DNA of 64,000 nt from Pseudomonas iranensis. Lineage in GTDB: Bacteria; Pseudomonadota; Gammaproteobacteria; Pseudomonadales; Pseudomonadaceae. Shown piece by piece: positions 9,490 to 18,725 of this stretch. Position numbers and translations under genes: made by a program. Numbering within the stretch: the first letter of the stretch is position 1; each line of letters begins with the position of its first letter. The notes below the pieces were generated by a model, which did not search any database, was not told the DNA's origin, and was given only the letters and a program-made list of their open reading frames with translations. The stretch covers positions 4,501,501 through 4,565,500 of the forward strand of contig NZ_CP077092.1 of the NCBI RefSeq assembly GCF_014268585.2. The letters run 5' to 3'.

Positions 9490-10047
9490 ATGCGTTACTC
9501 GCCAGATCACAAAGCCCAGACCCATCAACGCATCATCAAGGAAGCTTCCGCCCGATTTCGCAAGGACGGTATCGGCGCCACCGGCCTGCAGCCTTTGATG
9601 AAAGCCCTGGGCTTGACCCATGGCGGCTTCTACTCGCACTTCAGATCCAAGGAAGAACTGGTCGAAAAAGCCCTGCAAGAGGCCGGCGAGCAAGTCGCGG
9701 GCCTGTGCGAAGAAATCTTCGCGCAGGAAAACCCTCTGCAAGTATTCATCGACACCTACCTGTCAGAGTGGCATCAGACCTCGCCCCACGAAGGCTGACC
9801 GCTGCTGACCATTTCCTCGGAGCTGGGCCTGCGCGGCCAGCCAAGCCCCACCAGTGACGAAGTCCTCAATGCTCGCCTCGGACAAATTCAGGGCACGCTC
9901 AAAGGCGAGAACATCGGCGATCGCAGCATTGTCATCATGGCGACCCTGGCTGGCGCATTGCTGCTGTCACGCAGCGTCGCGGATGCTGACTTCGCCCAGC
10001 GCATCCTCGACGTCACCCGCGAACATCTCAAGCAATCGAGCGGTTAA
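9490..10047 (+). pseudogene. TetR/AcrR-family regulator interrupted by in-frame TGA
   Basis: The frame begins with a TetR helix-turn-helix domain (ATGLQPLMKALGLTHGGFYS, about residues 34-53). It meets TGA at 9796-9798 after 102 codons, then continues in the same frame for 83 codons to TAA at 10045-10047. The part after the TGA reads PLLTISSELGLR...TLAGALLLSRSV, a normal TetR ligand-domain C-terminus; together it is about 185 residues, the usual size. Related proteins commonly have Cys at this place (the GCPL motif), so TGC to TGA is the simplest change. The intact first part could still bind DNA but lacks the dimerisation domain. An imperfect palindrome at about 9440-9466 (CCATTTAATCTT...TTAAGATGG) may be its operator. 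Its final TAA overlaps the stop codon of the convergent fabF gene. Confidence 0.8.
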
Positions 10048-11318
10048 CCCTCCCAGCGCTTGAACAACACGCTCGCATTGACCCCGCCAAAACCGAAGCC
10101 GTTGGACAATGCATATTCGATCGCCATCGACCGCGCCTCGCCATGGACAATGTCCACCCCTTCGCTCGCTGGATCCGGGTTTTCAAAGTTGAGCGTTGGC
10201 GGCACTAGCTGATCACGAATCGCCAAGAGCGTGAAAATCGCCTCCAGCCCACCCGCCGCGCCGAGCAAATGACCGGTGGCGGATTTGGTCGACGTTACGG
10301 CGATCTTGTTCTGCGTGCCAAACAACGCCTTGATCGCCGCCAACTCGCCCAGGTCACCGACCGGCGTCGACGTCGCATGAGCATTGAGGTGTTGCACCTG
10401 ATCCGGCGTCACACCGCCCTGAGCCAGTGCCAATTGCATCGCCCGGCGAGCGCCGCTACCGTCTTCCGGACCGGCGGTCAGGTGATAGGCGTCGGCAGTG
10501 GTGCCGTAGCCGACCAGTTCGGCCAACGGCGTCGCACCGCGTGCCAAGGCATGCTCCAGCGACTCGATGACCAGCAGACCAGCGCCCTCGCCCATTACGA
10601 AACCATCGCGCCCACTGTCGAAGGGACGCGAAGCTTTCTCAGGGGTGTCGTTGTAACCGCTGGACAACGCCCGCGCGGCGGCGAAACCGGCCAGACTGAC
10701 ACGATCAATCGAAGCTTCCGCACCGCCACATACGGCAATGTCCGCCTCACCCGCTCGGATCAACCGCGCCGCATCGCCGATCGCCTGAACACCTGCGGCA
10801 CAGGCGGTAACCGGCGCACCAAGCGGCCCTTTGAGGCCATGCTGGATCGACACATGACCCGCCGCGAGATTGACCAGAAACGATGGAATGGTGAACGGCG
10901 ACAAACGCCGGGGGCCACGGCTGTCGGTGGTACGCACCGCATCGGCAATCGCACCGAAACCACCGACACCCGAGCCGATGATTGTTGCGGTACGCTCTTG
11001 GCTTTCGGCGTCGGCTGGATGCCAGCCGGCCTGCTCCAGCGCCTGCCGCGCCGCTTCCATGGCAAACATGATGAAGCGATCCATCTTCTTCTGTTCCTTG
11101 GGCGGCGTCGCACGATCCGGATCAAACCCGGCCTCGGCATCCTCCTCCACCGTCGGCACACTGCCGCCGACCCGGGTCGGCAGATCAGCCACGACTGCAT
11201 CGGGCAAGTTGCGCAACCCGGAACGACCGGCCAGCAAACGCTGCCAGACGATTTCAACATCACTGCCCAAGGGTGAAACCAGGCCCATGCCCGTGACGAC
11301 GACTCGACGTTGGTTCAT
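10044..11318 (-). CDS. fabF: Beta-ketoacyl-ACP synthase II (FabF paralogue)
   Basis: Condensing enzyme that extends acyl-ACP with malonyl-ACP in fatty acid synthesis. It is 424 residues from ATG at 11318, with the thiolase-fold triad visible as C173 (TACAAG), H314 (NAHATSTPVGD) and H350 (KSATGHLLGAAGG), plus GEGAG. It is not in the fab operon with acpP, so it is probably a second copy like P. aeruginosa FabF2 (PA1373), or an accessory KAS. A TTG seven codons upstream is in frame; ATG is preferred, with AAGGGG about ten bases before it. It ends on the same TTAA as the convergent TetR pseudogene. Confidence 0.9.
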   Translation of the reverse strand: MNQRRVVVTGMGLVSPLGSDVEIVWQRLLAGRSGLRNLPDAVVADLPTRVGGSVPTVEEDAEAGFDPDRATPPKEQKKMDRFIMFAMEAARQALEQAGWHPADAESQERTATIIGSGVGGFGAIADAVRTTDSRGPRRLSPFTIPSFLVNLAAGHVSIQHGLKGPLGAPVTACAAGVQAIGDAARLIRAGEADIAVCGGAEASIDRVSLAGFAAARALSSGYNDTPEKASRPFDSGRDGFVMGEGAGLLVIESLEHALARGATPLAELVGYGTTADAYHLTAGPEDGSGARRAMQLALAQGGVTPDQVQHLNAHATSTPVGDLGELAAIKALFGTQNKIAVTSTKSATGHLLGAAGGLEAIFTLLAIRDQLVPPTLNFENPDPASEGVDIVHGEARSMAIEYALSNGFGFGGVNASVLFKRWEG

Positions 11319-11475
11319 ACCGTGGTTACCCCTTATCAATTCAAAATTCGACGTGCACCGGTGTGCTGCGATTCGGCTGCCGAATCAGTCCCGAGCGAAA
11401 TTATTATAGGCATAATCAAGGCGCAATATGATACCCGTAATTTTCAGCGTTCAGGCATCCACCCGATCAGCACCC

Positions 11476-11503
11476 AATAAAAAGGCCGGTCAAAGACCGG
11501 CCT
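11476..11503 (-). terminator. Intrinsic terminator of comEA-like gene
   Basis: Perfect 9-bp stem AGGCCGGTC/GACCGGCCT with an AAA loop. Read on the minus strand it is followed by TTTTATT. It begins about 20 bp after the stop codon of the ComEA-like gene. Confidence 0.9.
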
Positions 11504-11523
11504 CTCGGCGTTGAACTGTCAGC

Positions 11524-11859
11524 TTAGTTCACTTCCAGCTTTTCACGATTGCGATCCAGAATCGCCTTACCAATCCCCTTCACCTCCAACAACTCATCCA
11601 CCGACGCGAACGGCCCGTTTGTATCCCGATACGCAACAATTGCCTGCGCCTTCGCCTCACCCACACCCGCCAACTCCTTCTGCAAAGTCGCCGCATCCGC
11701 GCCATTGAGATCAACCTTCACGCTTGCCGAAGGCGCAGCCGCATCCATCAGCAAAGGCGCCTTTGTTGTCTCGGTGGGCACTACAGGCGCAGCAATCGCA
11801 GCGATCGAGGCGCTGGTGAGGAAAGCAAAAATCAGTGAGTAGAAATAACCGGTACGCAT
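11524..11859 (-). CDS. ComEA-like helix-hairpin-helix DNA-binding protein
   Basis: A 111-residue secreted protein. Residues 1-24 form a signal peptide ending at an AIAAP site. A low-complexity linker follows, then a ComEA-type double helix-hairpin-helix domain (VDLNGADAATLQKELAGVGE, then VDELLEVKGIGKAIL). Such proteins bind DNA non-specifically in the periplasm during DNA uptake; a role in competence here is inferred from the family only. The P. aeruginosa homologue (PA3140) also sits next to wbpM. It has its own terminator. Confidence 0.88.
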   Translation of the reverse strand: MRTGYFYSLIFAFLTSASIAAIAAPVVPTETTKAPLLMDAAAPSASVKVDLNGADAATLQKELAGVGEAKAQAIVAYRDTNGPFASVDELLEVKGIGKAILDRNREKLEVN

Positions 11860-11969
11860 AAGTGACGCTCCATCATCGTTTTAGAAAGCAGCTTTTCCCA
11901 AGCTGCTCTCCAAACGTAGGTCATGATGGAGGGAAGTCAAAAATGTGAGAGTTACAGGATGTGAAACAA

Positions 11970-13955
11970 TCAGGGTTCAAGACGTCGTTGCTGGTAGATC
12001 CAGTCAACGATTTCGCCATCGGGGGTGTAGCCGGAGACGGTTTCTCGCAGGAGCTGGCGGACGCGGGTGTAGTCGTCGGCTTCAACGGCTTTCAGCAGTT
12101 CATCCAAGCGGGCTTTCAGAACGTCCCACGGAAGGTGATCTTCATTTGCGCTCATGATCATCGGATGCGATGTCGCTGCGACGTTATCCCCGATGAGCAA
12201 TTCCTCGTAGAGTTTTTCGCCCGGGCGCAAACCGGTGAACTCGATGGAGATGTCGCCCTGCGGGTTGCGCTCGGAACGGATGCTTAAGCCGGATAGGTGG
12301 ATCATTTTTTCCGCCAGCTCGACGATTTTTACCGGCTCACCCATATCCAAAACGAAGACATCCCCGCCCTGCCCCATGGAACCAGCCTGGATGACCAATT
12401 GTGCGGCTTCGGGGATGGTCATGAAGTAGCGGGTGATCTTGGGATGCGTGACCGTCAGCGGTCCGCCCGATTTGATCTGGCTGTGGAACAACGGAATCAC
12501 CGACCCCGACGATCCGAGTACATTACCGAAACGCACCATGGTGAAGCGCGTCTTGTTGACTCGGGAGACATTGGAACGATCCCCAAACAATACGGGGGCA
12601 ATCTCACGACTCAAAGCCTGAAGGGTCAACTCGGCCAGACGCTTTGTGCTGCCCATGACGTTGGTAGGACGGACGGCCTTGTCGGTCGAGATCAATACAA
12701 AGTTTGAAACGCCAGACTGCAAAGCCGCCTGAGCGGTGTTAAGGGTGCCGATGGCGTTATTCAGAACACCTTCGGCGATGTTGTGCTCGACCATCGGCAC
12801 ATGTTTATAAGCTGCCGCATGGTAAACCGTATCGACCTTCCACGTTTTCATCACATCGAGGAGCTTGTCCTGATGACGGATCGAACCGAGGATCGGCAGT
12901 AGCTTGACCGATACCGACTCACGACAGCCCCGCTGCTCCAGCTCCGAGAGAATGCTGTAAAGGTTGAACTCGCTGTGTTCAAACAAAAGAAGTGTGGTGG
13001 GCTGCAAGGAAAAGATCTGTCGACACAGTTCAGACCCAATGGATCCTCCTGCCCCGGTCACCATGACAATCTTGCCTTTGATACACCGCTCCAGCAGATC
13101 AGGCTGAGCCGGCACCGCGTCGCGTCCCAACAAGTCGGCAATATCGACTTCCTGGATGTCTTCGACCTTCACCCGACCGCTGGCCAGATCAGTGAAATTG
13201 GGAACACTGCGCACGTGCAGGGGAAAACCTTCAAGCAGGTGCAGAATCTCCCGGCGCCGGGCACGTGTAGATGATGGCAGGGCCAACAGAATCTCCTGAG
13301 CCCCAGTGACATCAATCATCTGCTGGATATGTTTGGGTTTGTAGACCTGAAGGCCGGAAATCGAGCGATCTGAGATCCCCGGATCATCGTCGATAAAGGC
13401 TACCGGGCGCATGACTCGCCCCATCCGAAGCGCCGCCACCAACTGATTGCCGGCAACACCCGCCCCATAAATCGCAACTTTGGTAAGGCCGTCGTCACGA
13501 TTGGTGAACGGAACATGCTGGGCGGCGGTGAACCAGTCGCCCATGAAATAATGGCGCATGCACAGGCGCAGTCCGCCGATGATTACAAGGCTCAGCCACC
13601 AATAATTGAAAATAATCGAGCGCGGTACGACCGCTTCGTGATTGCTGTACCAGTATACGACCAGCGCCAAAATCAACGAAGACAGACTGACTGCCTTGAT
13701 AATCACCACCAATGCGTCGTTGCCGAAATAGCGCATGACTGCCCGGTACATGCCAAACCGGATAAACAGCGGGATAGCCACGATGGGAGCGCAGACGAAC
13801 AGCCACAAGTGCACTTTGAACGGATTGACCATCTCGTCGATGCCCAGACGGACGATGAACGCCAACCACAACGCCAGCCAGACGAGGCCCACGTCGGTCA
13901 ACACCTGAATCAATCGCTTCTGTCGACGCGGTAACCCCAGTAAGAATTCGCGCAT
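11970..13955 (-). CDS. wbpM: UDP-GlcNAc 4,6-dehydratase WbpM (membrane-bound)
   Basis: Inner-membrane dehydratase that converts UDP-GlcNAc to the UDP-4-keto-6-deoxy sugar needed for QuiNAc or FucNAc in O-antigen. About 661 residues, with N-terminal membrane helices (to about residue 120), a CoA-binding-like nucleotide fold (KVAIYGAGVAGNQL), then an extended SDR domain (VTGAGGSIGSELCRQ). The catalytic segment reads VMGSTKR, with Met where most SDRs have Tyr, as in the large WbpM/FlaA1 group. An ATG three codons upstream (13964) is possible, but GGGAGT lies directly against it and is well spaced (10 bases) for 13955. It marks one end of the O-antigen locus. Confidence 0.93.
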   Translation of the reverse strand: MREFLLGLPRRQKRLIQVLTDVGLVWLALWLAFIVRLGIDEMVNPFKVHLWLFVCAPIVAIPLFIRFGMYRAVMRYFGNDALVVIIKAVSLSSLILALVVYWYSNHEAVVPRSIIFNYWWLSLVIIGGLRLCMRHYFMGDWFTAAQHVPFTNRDDGLTKVAIYGAGVAGNQLVAALRMGRVMRPVAFIDDDPGISDRSISGLQVYKPKHIQQMIDVTGAQEILLALPSSTRARRREILHLLEGFPLHVRSVPNFTDLASGRVKVEDIQEVDIADLLGRDAVPAQPDLLERCIKGKIVMVTGAGGSIGSELCRQIFSLQPTTLLLFEHSEFNLYSILSELEQRGCRESVSVKLLPILGSIRHQDKLLDVMKTWKVDTVYHAAAYKHVPMVEHNIAEGVLNNAIGTLNTAQAALQSGVSNFVLISTDKAVRPTNVMGSTKRLAELTLQALSREIAPVLFGDRSNVSRVNKTRFTMVRFGNVLGSSGSVIPLFHSQIKSGGPLTVTHPKITRYFMTIPEAAQLVIQAGSMGQGGDVFVLDMGEPVKIVELAEKMIHLSGLSIRSERNPQGDISIEFTGLRPGEKLYEELLIGDNVAATSHPMIMSANEDHLPWDVLKARLDELLKAVEADDYTRVRQLLRETVSGYTPDGEIVDWIYQQRRLEP

Positions 13956-14321
13956 TCTGTTCATACTCCCTTGTACCAATCTGGCCTACTCCCTTGGGTT
14001 GAATCGGCGGTTGACATTGTACGGAGGTGAGGGCTTTCGTTACAGAAAAAACAGCCGGACAAAGCGACTTTCGCGTCATGTATCCACCTTCAAGGACTCA
14101 GACCCCATCACCGACTTCTCCGGTCAGCCGTTAATATTTCAATCGCTGCCTGCCGCCCAGCTACTGCGACGGGCCAAGTGAGCAGGTATACTCCCCGGCG
14201 CGTTTGCGGCCGACTCCGTGCCTGAGGGAACAACTGGGCAGTTTCCGCAGCCTGAGGTCCCCCGCTTTACGCGTGCCAGCACAATCAACAATCAGAAAGT
14301 ATAGGGAAGTGAGCACACGTT
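13956..14321. other. Divergent intergenic region, wbpM / gtr-like operon
   Basis: About 366 bp between wbpM (minus) and the gtr-like operon (plus). It should contain both promoters. A TATACT hexamer at 14187-14192 is a possible -10 box for the plus-strand operon, about 130 bp before its first ATG, but the -35 match is poor. No JUMPstart element, repeat or credible gene was found. Confidence 0.4.
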
Positions 14322-16466
14322 ATGCACACCAGGTTCAGGATAAAAGTAAAGACACTTGTAAAATCAACCGCCCTGGTCGTCATCCTGACGCTGGCTCTGA
14401 CCTGGTTACTGCTGAAAAGCCCGATATTAACGCCTACGCTGAAAATTGAAACTCTTGAATTTCCGGCAGAAAAATCACAGTTATTCTACAAAAGGCTGTC
14501 ACCCTTTACCGAGCAAAACTCCTCCTATACAAAACTTGACGCGTCCCGGACAGCATTTCAGTTCAGCCTGCCAATCTATGACGATGACCTGCGTTGGGAC
14601 CCATTCGAAAAAGCGGGAGATTTCTACCTGACATCGGTGCGTATCAACTTGCTCGCGTATCACTCAGTCATCCCGATGGAAAATGTGAATCCATCGTTTC
14701 AACTGCAAAAGGGTATTCGCAACAACCGCACTTTCTTTATTGCGCCGGCGGGTTCAACAGACCCCCAGATCACCATTCACATAGACAGCGCACATCTGGA
14801 CAAAGTAAGAGTTGGCATGGCTCTTACCTTGGCGGCATTGATTGCATTGGCCATCGTCATATGGATCAACTGGCACGCGGCCATTCTTGACTATGCCCAG
14901 CGTGAAAGTGGCTGGATCGCACGCTTGAAAGGCGCGATAAAAAAAGACGGTTTCTCGCCAACAGAGTTTTCAGCACTGCTGGGCGTCGGGATTGTTCTGA
15001 ATCTTATTCCCATGAGCCACTTCCTACTGTCAGTTGATGACGAGGTTGGAGCCTTTCGAACAGATCCTGCAGTCTGGATCTCGGATGGGCGATGGACTGC
15101 GTTTCTGGTAGAAAAGTTTATTTTTCCATTGCCGGTAATGCCGTTCGCTCCAAATCTGTTCTTTTATATCTGCCTCGCCGTGTCTTACATGGTGATATTA
15201 CGTGCACACAACCTGAAGTTTAGCTGGATCACAACGCTCGGATACTGCGCATTTGTCGCGCACCCAGTCTGGTGGTTCATTGGCGAGTTCTACTCAAACT
15301 TGCCATCAACCGGTCTTGGCGTATTGTGCCTGTCCGTGGCCGTATACATCACATCTCGTATAAATCTTTGCGGCCGATTCAATCGAAGCCGAATACTCCA
15401 GTTCGCCGGCGCCAGCATCTTTCTCTCACTGGCTATCGGCGCCTATCAGTCGCTGGCAATGTTCTATCTGGTAGTCGCGATCGGCAGCGTCATCTTTATC
15501 GCCAAAGACAAAGCCAACGAACCATCAACAGCTTCCCTGTCGCTTGTTAAACGGATTGCTGCACTGGTCGCTGTTTTTTTGAGCGGTTTAATTTTGTATG
15601 CATTTTTCAACAAAGTCGCGAAGCACTTTTATCCGGTAAATTACGGATATCTGGACAGCTTCCTGAAAATAGACGAACTACTCGCAAACCCTCTGCAGAT
15701 CACTAGATTGACCGTCAACGAGATGTTCAAGATCTATGGGGGGTCGGTGCAGAGCTTCGGCGTAAGCTTTTTCATTTCCACAGTAGTCCTAGGCATTGCC
15801 ACAGTGCTTCTGATTACGCAAAAGACGCTGATCTCCTCCGCTCGCATGACGCTGTTTATCGGCGCCCTGCTACTCTCGCCTTTCTTGCTGCATTTTGTCA
15901 CCGGAGGTACCTTCCTCCCCATGCGCTCCATGCTGGCGGTGTCTTTCATCACGTGGCTCAGCGTCATTGTCATTCTTGAAAAACGAGGCTCTCTCCAGGT
16001 TTTGGGGCTCATACTGACCTCAGTACTGGTCTTTCAAATGGTAACCATCAACAGTCAGTACGCCGCCAGCACCATTCTGGCGACCACCCACGACCGCCTC
16101 ACGGCAGAAGCCATCTATGCCCGAATAGCAGAGGTTGACCCTCATTTTGATCGAGAAGCCCGGGCACCGGTTGATCTATATGGCAAGCTTTCCTTCAGTA
16201 GCCGATATCCATCGCCCGACTCTTCGACCATGAGCGCTTCGTTCTTCGACTGGGATGAGGGCAACGCCAACAGGATGCTCAAATATATGCAACTGCTCGG
16301 TTTCAGCAATGTATTTGCTCTGCACCCGACAATTCGTATCGGGCTGACGCCGAAGTTCAAGAATATGCCCGTCTGGCCTGCGCCAGGCTCTGTTCGCTTG
16401 GATAATGGTGTCTACCTGATCAAGCTGTCAGAAAAACCAGACCCGACCCACGCCAAGCACCAATAG
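14322..16466 (+). CDS. GtrII-type periplasmic O-antigen glycosyltransferase (Glucos_trans_II family)
   Basis: A 714-residue polytopic membrane protein. One helix lies near residues 14-31, followed by an extracytoplasmic domain to about residue 160, a helix at about 162-182, and then some ten further helices with short loops. The region from FSALLGVGIVLNLIPM through SVDDEVGAFRTD and DGRWTAFLVEKFIFP fits the Glucos_trans_II (GtrII/GtrV) family. These enzymes move a sugar from a polyprenyl phosphate carrier to O-antigen on the periplasmic side, with an early acidic loop (here DDE) likely catalytic. The acceptor and linkage cannot be read from sequence. It heads the gtr-like operon, with GGGAAGTGAG before the ATG; base composition is clearly more AT-rich than the housekeeping genes (25 of 60 bases G+C at 15541-15600). 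Confidence 0.8.
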   Translation: MHTRFRIKVKTLVKSTALVVILTLALTWLLLKSPILTPTLKIETLEFPAEKSQLFYKRLSPFTEQNSSYTKLDASRTAFQFSLPIYDDDLRWDPFEKAGDFYLTSVRINLLAYHSVIPMENVNPSFQLQKGIRNNRTFFIAPAGSTDPQITIHIDSAHLDKVRVGMALTLAALIALAIVIWINWHAAILDYAQRESGWIARLKGAIKKDGFSPTEFSALLGVGIVLNLIPMSHFLLSVDDEVGAFRTDPAVWISDGRWTAFLVEKFIFPLPVMPFAPNLFFYICLAVSYMVILRAHNLKFSWITTLGYCAFVAHPVWWFIGEFYSNLPSTGLGVLCLSVAVYITSRINLCGRFNRSRILQFAGASIFLSLAIGAYQSLAMFYLVVAIGSVIFIAKDKANEPSTASLSLVKRIAALVAVFLSGLILYAFFNKVAKHFYPVNYGYLDSFLKIDELLANPLQITRLTVNEMFKIYGGSVQSFGVSFFISTVVLGIATVLLITQKTLISSARMTLFIGALLLSPFLLHFVTGGTFLPMRSMLAVSFITWLSVIVILEKRGSLQVLGLILTSVLVFQMVTINSQYAASTILATTHDRLTAEAIYARIAEVDPHFDREARAPVDLYGKLSFSSRYPSPDSSTMSASFFDWDEGNANRMLKYMQLLGFSNVFALHPTIRIGLTPKFKNMPVWPAPGSVRLDNGVYLIKLSEKPDPTHAKHQ

Positions 16467-16485
16467 ACTATCGAAGTCCCTCGCG

Positions 16486-16521
16486 AGTGGAGCTCCGAGG
16501 GAGCTTCCTCGGAGCTCCACT
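16486..16521. repeat. Perfect 15-bp inverted repeat between first and second gene of gtr-like operon
   Basis: AGTGGAGCTCCGAGG at 16486-16500 is followed after six bases by its exact reverse complement at 16507-16521. It lies 19 bp after the GtrII stop codon. No T-tract follows, so it is not a classical terminator; it could be an mRNA-stability hairpin or a protein site. Confidence 0.75.
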
Positions 16522-16678
16522 CTGCGCAACACAAATGCACTCGAGATGTTGAAGACAGCCACTTTGAACCAATGCACGCCACTTACGAACGGCGTGGATT
16601 GGCCCGACATACGCAGCAACATCTGTAGTAACATTTCGCCCATCATCAAGTGCTCCGCCCTATATTTTTGGATAAATC

Positions 16679-17788
16679 ATGGAAGTGAATCAAACCGTTC
16701 CGTTGTTTTCTGCAGCCGCGGCGAACGCAGGCATCGACTTCTCCGAACCCCTAATGCGGGTAGTCAATCGACACTGGTACATCATGGGCGAGGAGGTCAA
16801 AGCTTTTGAGCGCGAATTCTCCGACTATGTAGGCGTTGAGCATTGCATCTCCGTCGCCAATGGCTCCGAAGCATTGGAGATCGCTTTGCTTGGGCTCGGC
16901 GTAGGCCCGGGAGATCGTGTCATTACCGTGGCCAATGCCGGTTTCTACAGCAGCACGGCTATTCGGGCTGTGGGCGCCGAGCCGGTGTATGTCGATGTGG
17001 ACGAACATTCTCTGACTATGTGCCCCGCCTCACTGAAAAAAGCCCTGTCCAAACCGGCTAAAGTCGTGATCGTCACCCACCTTTACGGTCAGTTGGCTGA
17101 AATCGAAACGCTTGCCCAAATGGCGAAGGTGGCAGGTGCGGCGGTGCTGGAAGATTGCGCTCAATCTCATGGCGCACGATCATCCGGAGGACAGTGTGGC
17201 TCTTTTGGCGATCTGGCCTGCTTCAGCTTTTATCCGACGAAAAATCTCGGGGCTCTGGGTGATGGCGGGGCAATCGTTACGTCCTCCGCCGAAATTGCCG
17301 AACGTCTGCGCACGCTGCGGCAGTATGGCTGGTCGACCAAGTATCACGTCACCACAGCCCTTGGCCGCAACAGCCGTCTCGACGAAATGCAGGCTGCTAT
17401 TCTTCGCGTCAAACTGCCTCTGTTGGACCAATGGAATGAACAACGCCGGCATATCGCTCGCCGTTATAATCAGGGGCTCAAAAGCCTGCCCGTAATACTT
17501 CCATTCAGCCTGGAAAGCGATTTTGTCGCACACTTGTTCGTCTTGCGTGTAGCGGACAGAGAGGCCTTCACCCAGTACCTGAAAGAGCAAGGCGTCAGCA
17601 CCGATGTTCATTACCCAGTACCCGATCACTGGCAGACTGCCTACACGTTGACCGAGCAATTCGACCTGCCGGTTACCGAGTCGGCGTGCTCTCGCCTCGT
17701 GTCCCTGCCTTGCTTCCCAGGGCTGACAGAGTCTCAGGTAGACCGCGTCATTGAAGTGGTCAACAGCTACTTCAAGCAGAGGACTTAA
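16679..17788 (+). CDS. DegT/DnrJ/EryC1/StrS sugar aminotransferase (FdtB/QdtB-like)
   Basis: PLP-dependent enzyme of 369 residues that is predicted to aminate a dTDP-3-keto-6-deoxyhexose at C3, giving dTDP-Fuc3N or dTDP-Qui3N. The PLP-binding lysine is K188 in FYPTKNLGALGDGGA; the ring-stacking segment is LEDCAQSHGA (D159); the N-terminal GSEAL loop is present. Next-door genes encode a ketoisomerase and an acyltransferase, which makes the 3-amino assignment more likely than 4-amination. The ribosome site is weak (GGAT seven bases before ATG). The next gene starts one base after its stop. Confidence 0.88.
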   Translation: MEVNQTVPLFSAAAANAGIDFSEPLMRVVNRHWYIMGEEVKAFEREFSDYVGVEHCISVANGSEALEIALLGLGVGPGDRVITVANAGFYSSTAIRAVGAEPVYVDVDEHSLTMCPASLKKALSKPAKVVIVTHLYGQLAEIETLAQMAKVAGAAVLEDCAQSHGARSSGGQCGSFGDLACFSFYPTKNLGALGDGGAIVTSSAEIAERLRTLRQYGWSTKYHVTTALGRNSRLDEMQAAILRVKLPLLDQWNEQRRHIARRYNQGLKSLPVILPFSLESDFVAHLFVLRVADREAFTQYLKEQGVSTDVHYPVPDHWQTAYTLTEQFDLPVTESACSRLVSLPCFPGLTESQVDRVIEVVNSYFKQRT

Positions 17789-17789
17789 C

Positions 17790-18725
17790 GTGCTGTCGCT
17801 CGTCATTCCGGTCTATCGCAACGAAGAATCACTCCCTTCACTGTTGAAGGCTGTCGACAACTTGAATGTCGAGCTTCACGGAGCGTTGGAAGTGGTGTTC
17901 GTTGTAGATGGCAGCCCGGATCGCTCGTATGAGATACTGCGCGACAGCCTGCCACTGCAAAATTTCGCGTCGCAGCTGATTCTACTGTCGAAGAACTTCG
18001 GCTCTTTCATGGCGATCAGAACCGGCCTTCAGCACGGTAAAGGCACGACGTTCGCTGTCATGGCTGCCGACCTGCAGGAACCACCGAGCTTGGTTCTGAC
18101 CATGAATCGAGTGCTGAATACCGAGCCCGTCGATGTTGTCGTCGGCGTGCGAGAAAGCCGTCAGGATCCGTTCCTGTCAAAGCTGGCGTCGAAAACGTTC
18201 TGGGGACTATATAAACGCTACGTGATTCCGGAAATGCCGGCCGGCGGTGTCGATATGTTTGGCTGCAATCTGGAGTTTCGCGACAATCTGCTGAAGCTTG
18301 AAGAGCGGCATAGCTCGCTGATCGCCCAGATTTTCTGGCTCGGCTTCCGCCGTCAGATCGTCCACTATTCCCGGGTGGCCAGAGAGCACGGAAAATCTGC
18401 CTGGACGCTGCGCAAGAAGGTCAATTACCTGATGGACAGCGTCTTCTCTTTTACCGACCTGCCGATCCGGTTGTTGATCCGGATCGGCGCCGTGGGGTCG
18501 GCGCTTTCTGCACTTTATGGCTTCAGTGTCGTTCTAGCCAAGTTGGGAGGACTGATCGACGTGCCAGGCTATGCCATGACCCTGTTCACCATCACGCTGC
18601 TGGGCAGCCTGAATCTGTTGGGACTGGGCGTGATCGGTTCGTATGCCTGGCGCACCTATGAAAATACAAAAGGGCGCCCACTGGCGATCCCTATGAAAGT
18701 TTCTGAGTTTGGAGCCAATAAATGA
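17790..18725 (+). CDS. GtrB-type polyprenyl-phosphate glycosyltransferase (GT2)
   Basis: A 311-residue enzyme with a cytoplasmic GT2 domain ([17 protein letters not shown]; acidic motif AADLQEPPS) and two C-terminal membrane helices (about residues 230-255 and 265-290). This matches the DPM1/GtrB group, which transfers a sugar from its nucleotide carrier to undecaprenyl phosphate. Here the donor is inferred to be the dTDP-3-acylamino-3,6-dideoxyhexose made by its neighbours. GTG at 17790 is chosen because AGAGGA lies eight bases upstream and it directly follows the aminotransferase stop. It overlaps the next gene by 4 bp. Confidence 0.87.
   Translation: MLSLVIPVYRNEESLPSLLKAVDNLNVELHGALEVVFVVDGSPDRSYEILRDSLPLQNFASQLILLSKNFGSFMAIRTGLQHGKGTTFAVMAADLQEPPSLVLTMNRVLNTEPVDVVVGVRESRQDPFLSKLASKTFWGLYKRYVIPEMPAGGVDMFGCNLEFRDNLLKLEERHSSLIAQIFWLGFRRQIVHYSRVAREHGKSAWTLRKKVNYLMDSVFSFTDLPIRLLIRIGAVGSALSALYGFSVVLAKLGGLIDVPGYAMTLFTITLLGSLNLLGLGVIGSYAWRTYENTKGRPLAIPMKVSEFGANK

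Noticed and set aside
9796..9834. Selenocysteine recoding at the TetR TGA as the main explanation
   Set aside because: TetR selenoproteins are not known to me, and the downstream hairpin lacks recognisable SECIS features. A nonsense mutation is simpler, so the gene is listed as a pseudogene.
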